Shown here: in pieces, positions 23,440 to 33,362 of the stretch
Numbering within the stretch: position 1 is the stretch's first letter
How the letters are laid out: each line of letters opens with the position of its first letter
From: Gavia stellata
Lineage: Eukaryota; Chordata; Aves; Gaviiformes; Gaviidae
Assembly: GCF_030936135.1 (NCBI RefSeq)
Contig: NW_026776913.1
Span: forward strand, 1,860,001 to 1,924,000
Direction: 5' to 3'
Length of the DNA stretch: 64,000 nucleotides
Notes under the pieces: model-generated
What the model was told of the DNA's origin: nothing
What the model saw: the letters and a program-made list of their open reading frames with translations, nothing else
The model's database searches: none
Made by a program: the position numbers and the translations under genes

Positions 23440-24030
23440 CTCTAACTGATGGCACACTCCTCACCAAATGAGTACACCTGTACTCGGCGCTGGTGAGGCC
23501 GTACCTTGAATACTGTGTTCAGTTTTGGGCCCCTCAATACAAGAAGGACATTGAGGTGCTGGAGTGTGTCCAGAGAAGGGCGAGAAAGCTCCTGAGGTGT
23601 CTGGAGCACAAGTCTTATGAGGAGCGGCTGAGGGAACTGGGGTTGTTCAGTCTGCAGAAGAGGAGGCTGAGGGGAGACCTCATCGCTCTCTACAATTACC
23701 TGAAAGGGGGTTTCAGAGAGGTGGGTGTTGGCCTCTTCTCCCAAGTGACTAGTGACAGGACAAGAGGAAATGGCCTCAAGTTGCACCAGGGGAGGTTTAG
23801 ACTCGATATTAGAAAAAATTTCTTTACTGAGAGAGTGGTAAGGCAATGGAATAAGCTGCCCAAGGAAGTGCTGGAGTCACCATCCTTGGAGGTTTTCAAG
23901 GAACGTGTGGACGAGGCATTGTGAGACATGGTTTAATGGGCATGGTGGTGTTTGTAGGTTGATGGTTGGACTTGATGATCTTACAGGTCTTTTCCAACCT
24001 TAGTGATTCTGTGATTCTGTGATTCTGTGA
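23440..24030 (+). mobile_element. CR1 LINE, young 3' fragment
   Basis: A well-preserved plus-strand CR1 end. A single open frame (23,493-23,924) reads [60 protein letters not shown] and [20 protein letters not shown], followed by the 3' UTR and at least three ATTCTGTG octamers ending near 24,030. It is 5'-truncated within the last part of ORF2 and lies tail-outward next to the older minus-strand CR1. Confidence 0.92.
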
Positions 24031-24299
24031 AGTGAGCTTGTACAGCCTGGGGTTCCCTGGGCTGCACTTTTGGCGTTCTTTCCAAGAGGGGTGCACCATT
24101 GCTTTGTCCTCACTCACAAGAGATCTCTACCAATCCCATGACCTTTCAAAAGACATATTCCAAGGAAATGCTGACCTTCCCCTGTAACTTCAGGACCACT
24201 CTTCTGCCTGTCCTACGCTGTATTTCATTTCTCTGATCTTTCATTGACTTTCCCCTGCCCTGATACAAAGACCATTTCTAAAGTCGTCGTTTCAGATGC

Positions 24300-25440
24300 A
24301 GACTGCCTGGGCAAAGGCCCTTTCCATTATTCTCCAGTTTTCTCCTTCCCTTTCTCTTTGTTCGTTCTGGTACCTCTCACCTACGCTGCTGCTGCTTTGA
24401 GCTTCAGGGACTAAAAGCCGGCCTGTCCTTCAGTAGTCTAATTGTCTCTCTTTAAGAGCCAACTCTTTAATTATGTTGATATTTACCTTTTTGTATCTCC
24501 CTATCTAAAGCATTTCTCATGAGATTATCCCTTGTCGAAAGTCAGCCTCATGAGACCTATCTTCTACTTTATGTGTGGTTGAGGAGTGCGTTTTAATGTT
24601 TCTGAAACTTTTCCTTGCTTTCCTTCTCTTTGCTTGCAAAGAGGAACATTCCCTCTGTGCCGGTGTGCAGGCAGTTCTCTAAGGAAAGCAGGTGGGAGGT
24701 GGTGCAATGGCGCTGTAACATTCAGCTCCCAGAGTCCCGAGAAGTCTGATCGAAGGCAAAGTGAGGCAAGTCCCAGGTGGCCAAGGACAGAAATGGTGGG
24801 GTTGGGGAGGTGAGGAGCAAGGGTGTCCATGCAGTGTCAGGCCTCAAGGGACTGCTTTTCCTCCCCAACACTCTGGGTCAATATCAACTGGAGAATGCTG
24901 CTGTCACCTCTTCTTTAAAATGAAAGGAATAACATATAACATTTTAAAAAATGTATTTTTTATTAGGGGCACTTTGAAATCTTCCTCTTTAACTGCACTA
25001 TGAAATGATTCCAATTAGCTGCACAAGTCTTGAAGACTTGAAGAAAGTGTCATGCAGGGAAATAGCTCCGTAGGGCTTTCTGTGTTTTAATGAGCCCCAC
25101 GGTGTATTTGGGCCTGTAGTCCATGAATCTCTGATGATGAGAGTGATCAAGCCTCTCAAGAAGTCAAAGGCAGAAGCAAAAGCTAAAGAACCTTGAAGCA
25201 TTACTGGGTCCCACTGAGGGCCATTACTGACAGAGCCTCCCCAGGGACTCGTTAGAGCCGATAACTGGAGGCTGTGATTGCAGGGAGGCAAAGGCACTGT
25301 GCAGGTGGCTGTAATGCTGAGAAAGCCCTTGGATTGTTAGATGAAGCAGAAAGGCCAAACCCTGAGCCCCAGGCCCTGGGCAGGCAGAGCTGGTCCCTCA
25401 CGTGTGGCTCAGGGCTGAGGGTGTCCAGTTAGTGCCAGGG
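24300..25440 (+). repeat. Flank-repeat family, copy 2
   Basis: Direct-orientation relative of 5,690-6,720. Both contain a CCTCTCACCTA-like start, the GCCTCAAGGGACTGCTTTTC words (24,841 and 6,181), the CTCCCCAGGGACT words and a GTCCCTCACRTG word. It ends in TAGGG-rich sequence. No OR follows on the plus strand here. Confidence 0.65.
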
Positions 25441-25700
25441 GAGGGGCTCGCTTTGTGGATTAGGGTTTGTGTAGGGCTGTGGGGAGGGTGAGGGTCAAGG
25501 CTAGCATTTAATGGCAGGGATACAGGCTGGGAATTGGAGTGAGAAACAGGGTAGGAGGAGGAGTTTCTGGTTTGGGCTTTGGTTTAGAGGTAAGGTTTGA
25601 GGTTAGGGATTAGAGCAGTGGGTTCCTGTCAGGGTGAAGGGTGCCATTTTGGGGTAGGGTTAGGGCTTCAGGTTACTGCTTAGAAAGAGGGTAAAGGCCT
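25441..25700 (+). repeat. Degenerate GGGTTAGGG-rich tract
   Basis: G-rich sequence with scattered TAGGG, GGTTAGGG and GGGTTTG words, for example GGGGTAGGGTTAGGGC near 25,655-25,670. The spacing is irregular and units are imperfect. It resembles a decayed interstitial telomere-like or simple G-rich repeat. Confidence 0.45.
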
Positions 25701-26517
25701 CACGTGAATGTTTTCTCAGTCAGTATCACGGTGGCATCAAAATTACCCTAACGCATCTTTCCTCTTCAAAACCTTTCATCTCTCTTGGCCAAACCTCTCT
25801 GCCCTCCTCCAAATCTTGTCCCAGCTCCCCCTGACCTCCCCAAATCTGTCATCTTGTTGGGGGCAGCATTGCAATGGCTTTCGAGACCTCAGAGTATCTG
25901 TATTCCCACCGCTGGCTGCTCAGACCTGACCTCACAGCCAGCACCCAAGGGGACACAGCGTGCTGCTGTGCTGGAGAGGCCTCGTCACAGCGCTGCCCAG
26001 AGGCGCTGAAGGCAGGCGATGTCTTCCACCACCCCGAGGTACTCTGCCTGCCTACCAGCTCAGGCTCCAGAAGGGCTCCCAGATGTCATGGGATTCATTT
26101 CCCACGTGGGTGCTTCAGCTCCAAAGGACAGCGACCACCTCTGTGTGGGTAACTGAATCCAGTAGATTTTCAGGAGAAAACTGGAAACCTCTGCAGAAAA
26201 GAACTCGATGTAATACCTGGAAAAATCTTCCTTTCCAGCATGGCTGGCTTTTCATGAAGTTTCATGATTTTCTTCATAGTTTTTTATTAATAGCAGCAAG
26301 GGCAGGTACGGGCAAGCTGATTACACTCCCTCGCTTTCTGTGAGTGGTTTTATGCAGCCCCTCACCAAAATAAATTTTCTTATCATTTCTTCAATTGGAG
26401 AAGCATTGCTCAGAAGAACTTCTGTCTTTATACTGGCACATTTCATCTCTACTTCTGCCTCTCTGTCTTTTCTCCTTCCTCTGCCTTTTCTATCTCCAAG
26501 GAAAAGACTCACTGCAT

Positions 26518-26690
26518 GACAGAATAACTCAGGTTGGAAGAGACTTGACCATTGTCTTGTCCATCTCTCCTGCTCGAGGCAGGAGATGCTCACCCTGATG
26601 GCTCTGCCCTGGGTATGTCCCTCAGTGACACTCACCATCCCCACTGTCACTAGACACACCCAGAGATCAGTTCAAAATCCATCCCTTGGT
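26518..26690 (-). mobile_element. CR1 3'-end fragment
   Basis: Antisense CR1 3' words: CAGGTTGGAAGAGACTTGACC, then CTCCTGCTCGAGGCAGGAG. This corresponds to the conserved CR1 tail (GGTTGGAAGGGACC…). It is short and diverged. The rest of 25,700-27,060 shows no gene. Confidence 0.6.
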
Positions 26691-27070
26691 CTCTAAGAGG
26701 TCATAATGTGACAAGGAGGTTTTTGCTCCCATATCCGTGGATCAATGGGCCCTTTTGGACTCTTGTTCTGCTTGATAGCAGCTTTGGAAGAAGAGCCAAC
26801 CATGCAGGAAGCGTTCAGGGGAGACCCCATTTTACTACAGAGCTAGTGTGAGAGAGTCAGATATGAGCCAGAGTTACACAAATTTTTCTGAGGTGGCCAG
26901 ATGAGAGAGAGCACGTTCCTGCCTCAGGTGTAGTGGGACAAATTCAAACAGTCATGCAGGAAAATGACAGGGAGAAATAACAACAACAAAACCAGCAACA
27001 GAGTGAATAAACAAAGCTCTAACACATTACAGGATGCACTGGGAATCATGTGTGAAGGAGATGGCAGGTC

Positions 27071-28006
27071 TCAGCTGTTGAAAAGTGTCCGTGAAAACCA
27101 TTTCTTGATGGCATCCTTGAGCTCCTGGTTCCTCATGCTGTAGATGAGGGGGTTCACTGCTGGAGGCACCACTGAGTACAGAATTGCCACCACAAGGTCC
27201 AGGGATGGGGAGGAGATGGAGGGGGGCTTCAGGTAGGAAAACATGATGGTGCTGAGGAACAGGGACACCACAGCCACGTGAGGGAGGCACGTGGAAAAGG
27301 CTTTGTGCCGTCCCTGCTCAGAGGGGATCCTCAGCACGGCCCTCAAGATCTGCACATAGGACAGCACAATGAAAACAAAACACCCAAAACTAAAACAAGC
27401 ACTAACCACAAGAAGCCCAACTACCCTGAGGTAGGCGTCTGAGCAGGAGAGCTTGAGGATCTGTGGGATTTCACAGAAGAACTGGTCCAAGGCATTACCT
27501 TGGCAGAGTGGTAGTGAAAATGTATTGGCTGTGTGCAGCACAGCATTGAGCAACCCACTGCCCCAGGCAGCTGCTGCCATGTGGACACAAGCTCTGCTGC
27601 CCAGGAGGGTCCCGTAGTGCAGGGGTTTGCAGATGGCAATGTAGCGGTCATAGGCCATGATGGTGAGAAGAGAAAACTCTGCTGCACTGAGAAAGAGAAA
27701 CAGAAATACCTGGGCAGCACATCCTGAGTAGGAAATGGCCCTGGTGTGCCAGAGGGAATTGGCCATGGCTTTGGGGAGAGTGGTGGAGATGGAGCCCAGG
27801 TCGATGAAAGAAAGGTTGAGGAGGAAGAAGTACATGGGGCTGTGGAGGTGGTGGTCGCAGGCTATGGCAGTGATGATGAGGCCATTACCCAGGAGGGCAG
27901 CCAGGTAGATGCCCAGGAAGAGGCAGAAGTGCAAGAGCTGCAGCTCCCGCGTATCTGCGAATGCCAGGAGGAGGAGGAACTGGGTGATGGAGCTGCTGTT
28001 GGACAT
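27071..28006 (-). CDS. Olfactory receptor, OR14-like (gamma-c), OR2
   Basis: A 311-residue odorant receptor of the same subfamily as OR1. It shows the N-terminal NSS site, PMYFFLLNLSFIDLGS at the TM1-TM2 loop, MAYDRYIAIC after TM3, the cysteines of GCAAQ and FFCEIP expected to form the extracellular disulfide, SYVQIL in TM5, KAFSTCLPH at TM6 and PAVNPLIYSMRN in TM7. It has one extra leucine in FLLLLAFAD relative to its paralogues. Start chosen at MSNSSSITQF; the longer frame upstream crosses the splice acceptor. No stops or gaps are seen, so it is probably intact. The tail (KKWFSRTLFNS) differs from those of OR1, OR3 and OR4. Confidence 0.95.
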   Translation of the reverse strand: MSNSSSITQFLLLLAFADTRELQLLHFCLFLGIYLAALLGNGLIITAIACDHHLHSPMYFFLLNLSFIDLGSISTTLPKAMANSLWHTRAISYSGCAAQVFLFLFLSAAEFSLLTIMAYDRYIAICKPLHYGTLLGSRACVHMAAAAWGSGLLNAVLHTANTFSLPLCQGNALDQFFCEIPQILKLSCSDAYLRVVGLLVVSACFSFGCFVFIVLSYVQILRAVLRIPSEQGRHKAFSTCLPHVAVVSLFLSTIMFSYLKPPSISSPSLDLVVAILYSVVPPAVNPLIYSMRNQELKDAIKKWFSRTLFNS

Positions 28007-28029
28007 TTTCTTCCTCCGGGCATGGGGAA

Positions 28030-28056
28030 CTGTGCAAGGAGAAAAAGGCAGTGACA
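28030..28056 (-). promoter_or_regulatory. Splice acceptor before the OR2 coding exon
   Basis: In OR2 sense, TTTTTCTCCTTGCACAG followed by TTCCCC, 23 bases before the ATG. Confidence 0.7.
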
Positions 28057-28500
28057 AGTTGAGAAGGACTTCTCTGACTTCCCCCTCCCTCAGCTGAACG
28101 ATGAGTGAGTCAGCTCACTCCCCAACCCCACCAACTGAGCGACATGGTGCCTCACAGTTTAAAAAAAAACTGAGGCATCTACCTGCCATGAAGACACACC
28201 TGGCGCTGTGTCCCCAGACTTGAAGTCAAAACAGAAGCTGACCTTCACCCTCCACACCAACTCCTGAGATTGAGAGCACCACAGGCAGGTGTGGAAATAC
28301 ATAATATGTCTGTGGTCTGAAAAACTGAAGCAAGGAGAGAAAGGCTGATGGGCAGGCAGTGAAGCCTTCCCCTTACCCAGCCGTGCTCTCCACCTCACAG
28401 ATAGCAACACTGCAGGGCACTTGTTTTTAGCATATTTGTTGTGTATCGACTGTAGGACACATGCACTGGTCCTACGCTGGAGGTCCAGCTGCTGAGGAGG
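28057..28500. other. Unique intronic DNA 5' of OR2
   Basis: Not matched in the other OR units. It replaces the block C and proximal segment seen near OR1 and OR4. No gene seen. Confidence 0.5.
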
Positions 28501-28983
28501 TGAACAACCCTCTGCAAATGTCCTCAGAGTGATCTGGAGCTGAGGGCAGCCCTGACCCACACAGCACCCTCTCAACAGCAGAAGCACCCTGCCATTGCAC
28601 TGGTCTCTCCTTCCACCCCCAGCTTCTCCCCACAGCGCCGTGGGGAGCTCCCCGGGCAGGCTGAGTGCTGACCCTGGCAGGCGGCAGAGTCCCTGCCCCA
28701 GCACCCAGCCCCGGGGGTGCAGGGACCCTGCTCGGAAGGACAGCCCTGGGCACCCCTGGCTGCACACCCACCTTCACACCCTGCAGCCGTCCCTGGCAGA
28801 AGGCAGCCCTCATGCCCTGTCCCGCTGATGGTGCAGCAGGGAAGCCCTGCTCTGGAGCACCTCCTCCTCCTCTACACTGGAGCACCTGTGGAGGTTCTTC
28901 CTGAAAGGTCTCATAGTTTGTGGGATGTGCCACCATTAGGAGATCTGTCCGTGAACTATACCTAAATTGCCCTGCAGCCAGAG

Positions 28984-28989
28984 ACTTAC
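28984..28989 (-). promoter_or_regulatory. Putative 5' UTR exon donor for OR2, proximal
   Basis: GTAAGT in OR2 sense after CCCTTGACAGG. With the acceptor at 28,030 it gives an intron of about 0.95 kb. Confidence 0.55.
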
Positions 28990-29207
28990 CCTGTCAAGGG
29001 CTGTGAAGATTTCTCCTCCAGTGAGCTCGCCTCTGTCCTCCCACCCCAGACTGCCTTTAAACCCTTCAATGCCTCACTCCTCATCCCTGGGAGAAGGCAG
29101 CCGTCATGCCCTGCCACCTCCTCTACACAGGAGTGAGATTCCTGGGGACTATGCCACGTTTATGAGAGCCCTCCACAAACTCCAGCTGCATTGCCCTGCA
29201 GCCAGAG

Positions 29208-29213
29208 ACTTAC
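29208..29213 (-). promoter_or_regulatory. Putative 5' UTR exon donor for OR2, distal duplicate
   Basis: A second GTAAGT in the same context (CCCTTGACATG before it), part of the doubled block A piece. Confidence 0.5.
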
Positions 29214-29456
29214 CATGTCAAGGGCTGTGAAGATTTCTCCTACTTTGCGCTCTCAGCATACTCCTCCTCCTGACTGACTTAAACCCTTCGCTGCCTCACT
29301 CCTCTCCCCTCGGTGCCTGCAGGCAGTGCCCTCAGCCCTGCTGCGCTCTGCAGAGGAGCTGCTCCTGGGCAGAGCTGTCTCTCGGTAGTGCTGCCCGCTT
29401 GCCCTGAGCTCCCTCTGTCCCAGGAGCCCGGCACAGCTCAGCAGCAGAGGACCATC

Positions 29457-30400
29457 TCAAGGTGTTTTAATGACCCCTCGGGTGGGTTTGGTGCCGAGTC
29501 CATGAACCTCAGACAGGGAGAGGAAGTTGAAGAAACCTCTCAAGAAGTCAGTGTCTGATGCAATCTCCACTGTTTCTTGCAGTGTTAATGGGTCCCACGG
29601 AGGGACATTGCTGACAAAGCCTCCCCAGGGGCTGCTTAGAGCAGAAAACTCCGGGCAGTGATGACAGGTAGGCAAAGGCAATGTGAAGGAAGAGATTCTG
29701 AGTAACCCTGGATGTGTTACCTAAAGGCAAAGGGCCAAGCTCTGACCCCCAGCCCCTGGGAAGTGAGATCCGGTCCCTCACACATTGCTCAGGGCTCTTC
29801 CTGGGGCGGTGTGATGTGGGGATGGGCAATGCCCAGGGCAGGACTACGGTAGGATACCTCCCAGGCTCCCAGGTGGGGAAGGGGAGGCAATGAGCCCCGA
29901 GTGCTGTAAGGACAAGGTGCTTCCTCATGGGTGTCAGTGGCAGAGACAACAGCCACAGCCGAGGAGGGAAAGAGCTGATCTCTCTTGGGGGCTTTTCTGA
30001 CTTTCTCCATCCCTCTCTCATCTCCACCATTGGCTGTCCTACGGTCTCCTACACCTGCACCTCTTTCTCTGCAGGCTGTAGACATCCACCCTGCTACCCC
30101 ACCTGGCTCTCACCTGAGCATCTTCCTTTACTGATATCTCTCCATCCTTCCTCATTGTCCCTTGCAACACAAAGCCTTGGGTTGTTCCAGTCTCCCTCTG
30201 GGTGACTTCTTACACCACAGCACTGCCCTTCGAGTGACATTTCTTTTTCCTCGTGTCCAGTCTGGAGCTCTCCAGCTGCACTTTGTGCTATAAGTTCTTT
30301 CTCATGCTGTTTCCCACTACGAAGAAAAGATTCATCATCTCTGAAACCACCTTTCCAGCAGTCTCAGGCTACTCCTATACTGCTCTGAGCCTCTCTGCCA
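29457..30400 (+). repeat. Flank-repeat family, copy 3
   Basis: Direct relative of 6,395-7,330 and of 25,080-25,440. From 30,168 it also belongs to the 2.8-kb direct duplication. It leads, about 400 bases on, to the OR6-like pseudogene, which suggests it is that gene type's normal upstream region. Confidence 0.65.
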
Positions 30401-32984
30401 CAGGGTCAATGCTGCCCAGGTCCCTCAGCCGCCCCACACAGATCATATGCACCCGGTCCCATACCCCATCTTGGCAGACCTGCACTCGACAGTCTCTAGT
30501 TCCTCCTGACTTCTCCAAACTGGGGAGCCACCCTCTGGGACACACCCATGTGTGTGGAGCCACACCAGTGCTGAGTCAAGGGGGATGATCTCTCAAGTTG
30601 TCTGGGTGGCCCACACTCCTCCTAACACAGCCCCACGTGCAGCTGCCCTTGTTCATAGGGACCATACGCTACTGGTTGTAGTGCATCCCTCGTAGTGCCC
30701 AGGCCCTTCTCCTCAGCTGCTCACGTCCCAGCCTGTCCTGATGTATGGGGTTATTCTCCCCCCGCGCCCCACCACTGCAGCTCGGATGCAGAAATGTTGA
30801 ACCATACAACTGTCACAGAGTTCCTTCTCTTGGGCTTCCCCTCCCTCCACCATCAGGAGTCCCTCATGGCAATCGCTCTCCTGGCTTCGTACCTGGTGAT
30901 CTTAGGGACAAACCTGCTGATCATTCCCTCATTCTTGCTGAAGGAGACCTCCACAGTCCCACGTACTTTTCCCTCTGTAACCTCTCCTGTTTGGAGTTTT
31001 TCATCACCATATCCATCATACCCAAAGCCGTAGGAAACTTGTGCATGGCCAGCAAAGCCATATCCTGCCCAGGCTGCTTAACTCAGTGCTACTTCTACTC
31101 CCTTCTGGGCTGCATCTTCACATATGTCCAGCCTTCAAGTCACCACATTTCCTGAAACAAGGCAGTGGCCCTTCTCAACACAGTGCCAACTCCTTTGATG
31201 AGTCCCTTTGTTTTCAGCCTCAGGAACCAGCTGATGAAAGATGCTCTCAAGGCAGGTTTCAAAAGAAGTGGGATAATCTTCAGAAACTGCTTTTCCACCT
31301 GAGGAGAGGTGTTGTAAGTGGATTTTGAAAGGGGAGAGGGGTGGGGAGGGCAAACACATGATTATGATGCATCTGCAGAAATGAGACCTCTCTTTCTTAG
31401 CAGTGTAAGATCTCCTTAATCGAATATCACACCAGACTCTCTTCTGCAACACGTCATCATAAGATGACCCTGCATAGCAATGCCTTTCAAATGACCTACA
31501 AGCACTTTACAAACCCTGGTGAATACCACAGTGGCATTTTCTAAGCGTGCAAACCAAGACAGAGAGCAACAAGCAGAGGACTTCATCCCTCCATGGCACA
31601 CCCAATTCTCAACAAGCTTCACCCTCGTCCGGTTCTCATGCAACTGCGCCTTGCTCCGAAATCTGGTTTCCTGATTATTTTGGTGACAGATCTTTGCTGA
31701 ACCTCTTAGTCTTTAGGAAATGACAGGACATAGGTGGAACATAATGAAGAGAACAATAACAGCTTAATTTTTCCACCAAGTGGAAAATACATCTCCGTTA
31801 ACGTCCTGGTCAGAACAAAAACATGCCTGAAATTCAGTCCAGTTGAACTGTTGAGAATGACCTCTCTTCTAATTTGGTCCAGAATCTAGAATATTGGTCA
31901 GGAATGTAGTTTGGAGTAACAGTGCACCTGTCTCCAGATCACTCATGTTTGGTGAAATAAATGTCCAGTCCTTGACACAATGCTCCCAGAGCCAATACTT
32001 CAGCTAATCCAGCACATTCAGTGGAATTAGCTTGTTCAGACATAGACTTTTATAACTTTAATGTCTAAAAAGATGAGTTCATTCTCTGGCCTCCTTTGAT
32101 AGCGGGGAAGGATCAGCACTCTAGAAGGTGATATCATCTCCTCCTACAGTGGTCTTCAGGAGAACTGTACTTAGCATAGACTTGGCAGCTTCGTTTTCCC
32201 ATAGGTAATGCCAAGTGCCCTGAGCCACATACCGGGCAACGTGTGGTCATTTGCACAAGGGAGGGACTCTTGCTCAGCGGGGCCATCCTTTGAAGACATG
32301 AGGGTTACAACTGTGCCTTAAAGTCTCTCCAAAATTAAAAGGAAACCTCTCCTCTTCTCTAATCCCTGTCACAGTGTTGCCATTTAGTGCCAGTGGCTCT
32401 TGGCACAGTGGCAGCTATGAAGTGAGACCACGTGTCTTGGTACAGCCCTGTCCTGCCTGTCTTCTCATTCCAGCTCCTCTTTCCTTAGATACCCTTTGTG
32501 TGTCCTTGACACTGCTGAACCCAGATACAGGCAGCGTGGTGGTCAGTGCAGTCAGAGCTGTGGGGCATAAGCTAATGGGCACTCACACACCTCAGTGGAC
32601 AGGCAGAGGTTGGGGCAGAGTGTATGGGGCCAGGGTGCCAAGACATGTCCCTTATGTTCTCAACTCTCTTAATCTCTCGCTGTCTCTTTCTCCATCTTGC
32701 TCGTATCTTAGGGATCCATCTCAATCCCTCAGCTCTCTCACAGTTGTCTCTCAGCCCATGTCTCTCACATACATGGGATGTGATTTACAGCGAGCAGTGA
32801 ATCTGAGGCACCCTCCCCATGGAAGCACCTTCAGGACCAAGGCACCCCAGTGTAGGTGGGGTGAATCACTGAGTAAAAGGGCTCCTCCATTCCAGGAGCT
32901 CTCTGGGCTGTCTAGGTGACTGCCTCGGCCATCTCCAAGTCACGATAAAGATATGAAGTTTGAGACAGGGAATCATCAGGGACT
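30168..32984 (+). repeat. Direct duplication unit, copy 1
   Basis: Begins at CACAAAGCCTTGGG and ends at GAATCATCAGGGAC. The partner is 44,171-46,976, in the same orientation and about 14 kb downstream. By eye they differ at a few percent of sites with several short gaps. It contains an OR pseudogene near its start and no recognised gene in 31,303-32,984. Being direct, it does not follow the mirror symmetry of the rest of the window. Confidence 0.85.
30794..31302 (+). pseudogene. OR6-like olfactory receptor pseudogene, copy 1
   Basis: Starts MLNHTTVTEFLLLGFPSLHH, with TM1 (LLASYLVILGTNLLII). A frameshift near 30,945 moves the frame to LHSPTYFSLCNLSCLEFFIT and SIIPKAVGNL, then AISCPGCLTQCYFYSLLGC (start of TM3). 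The section from TM3 to TM6, including the MAYDRY motif, is missing. After a stop near 31,153 the sequence resumes with VALLNTVPTPLMSPFVFSLR and MKDALKAGFKR (TM7 and tail) and ends at a TGA at 31,300. It is a host gene of a subfamily different from OR1-4, dead before the duplication because both copies share the large deletion. Confidence 0.85.
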
Positions 32985-33039
32985 TGTGCCAAATTGGGGA
33001 GCCACCCACTGGGACACACCCATGTGTGTGGAGCCTTCC

Positions 33040-33362
33040 CATTTGGACTCACACTGGTATCCTACATCTGCATCAGAGCTGCAGTCCTGAGGATCCCAAC
33101 CATCATGGGGAGGCAGAAGGCCTTCTCCACCCGCTCCTCTCACCTCATCGTGGTGACTGTTTTCTATGGCACCCTCGTCCTTGTCTATATGACACCCAGG
33201 ACAGCCTCCCTGAGGCAGCTCCATAAAGTCCTCTCCTTTTTCTACACCATCCTCACGCCCCTGGTCAATCCACTCCTCTGCAGCCTGCGGAACAGGGAGG
33301 TCGAGGGGGCTCTTGGAAATGCACTCAGAAAAACTGTGGCCTACCTCGACAGCTCACACTAG
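33040..33362 (+). pseudogene. Olfactory receptor 3' fragment (TM5 to tail)
   Basis: An open frame reads FGLTLVSYICIRAAVLRIPT (TM5), GRQKAFSTRSSHLIVVTVFY (TM6), and PLVNPLLCSLRNREVEGALG (TM7 and tail). It ends at a stop at 33,360. No TM1-TM4 lies upstream: the fragment begins just past the end of the duplication unit, after a word (GGGGAGCCACCC…CACACCCATGTGTGTGGAGCC) that also occurs near 30,523. It is related to OR6-like receptors, not to OR1-4, and might be the lost 3' half of such a gene split by rearrangement. Confidence 0.85.

Larger units (their letters stand above)
28501..29457 (-). repeat. OR2 upstream unit (blocks B and A, A partly doubled)
   Basis: 28,510-28,965 is block B, nearly identical to the block B copies at OR1, OR3 and OR4. 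28,967-29,457 is block A, but interrupted: the piece with the splice donor occurs at 28,967-29,060 and again at 29,190-29,300, separated by about 130 bp, so OR2 has two candidate donors. The unit then runs straight into the flank-repeat family at 29,457. Confidence 0.75.
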
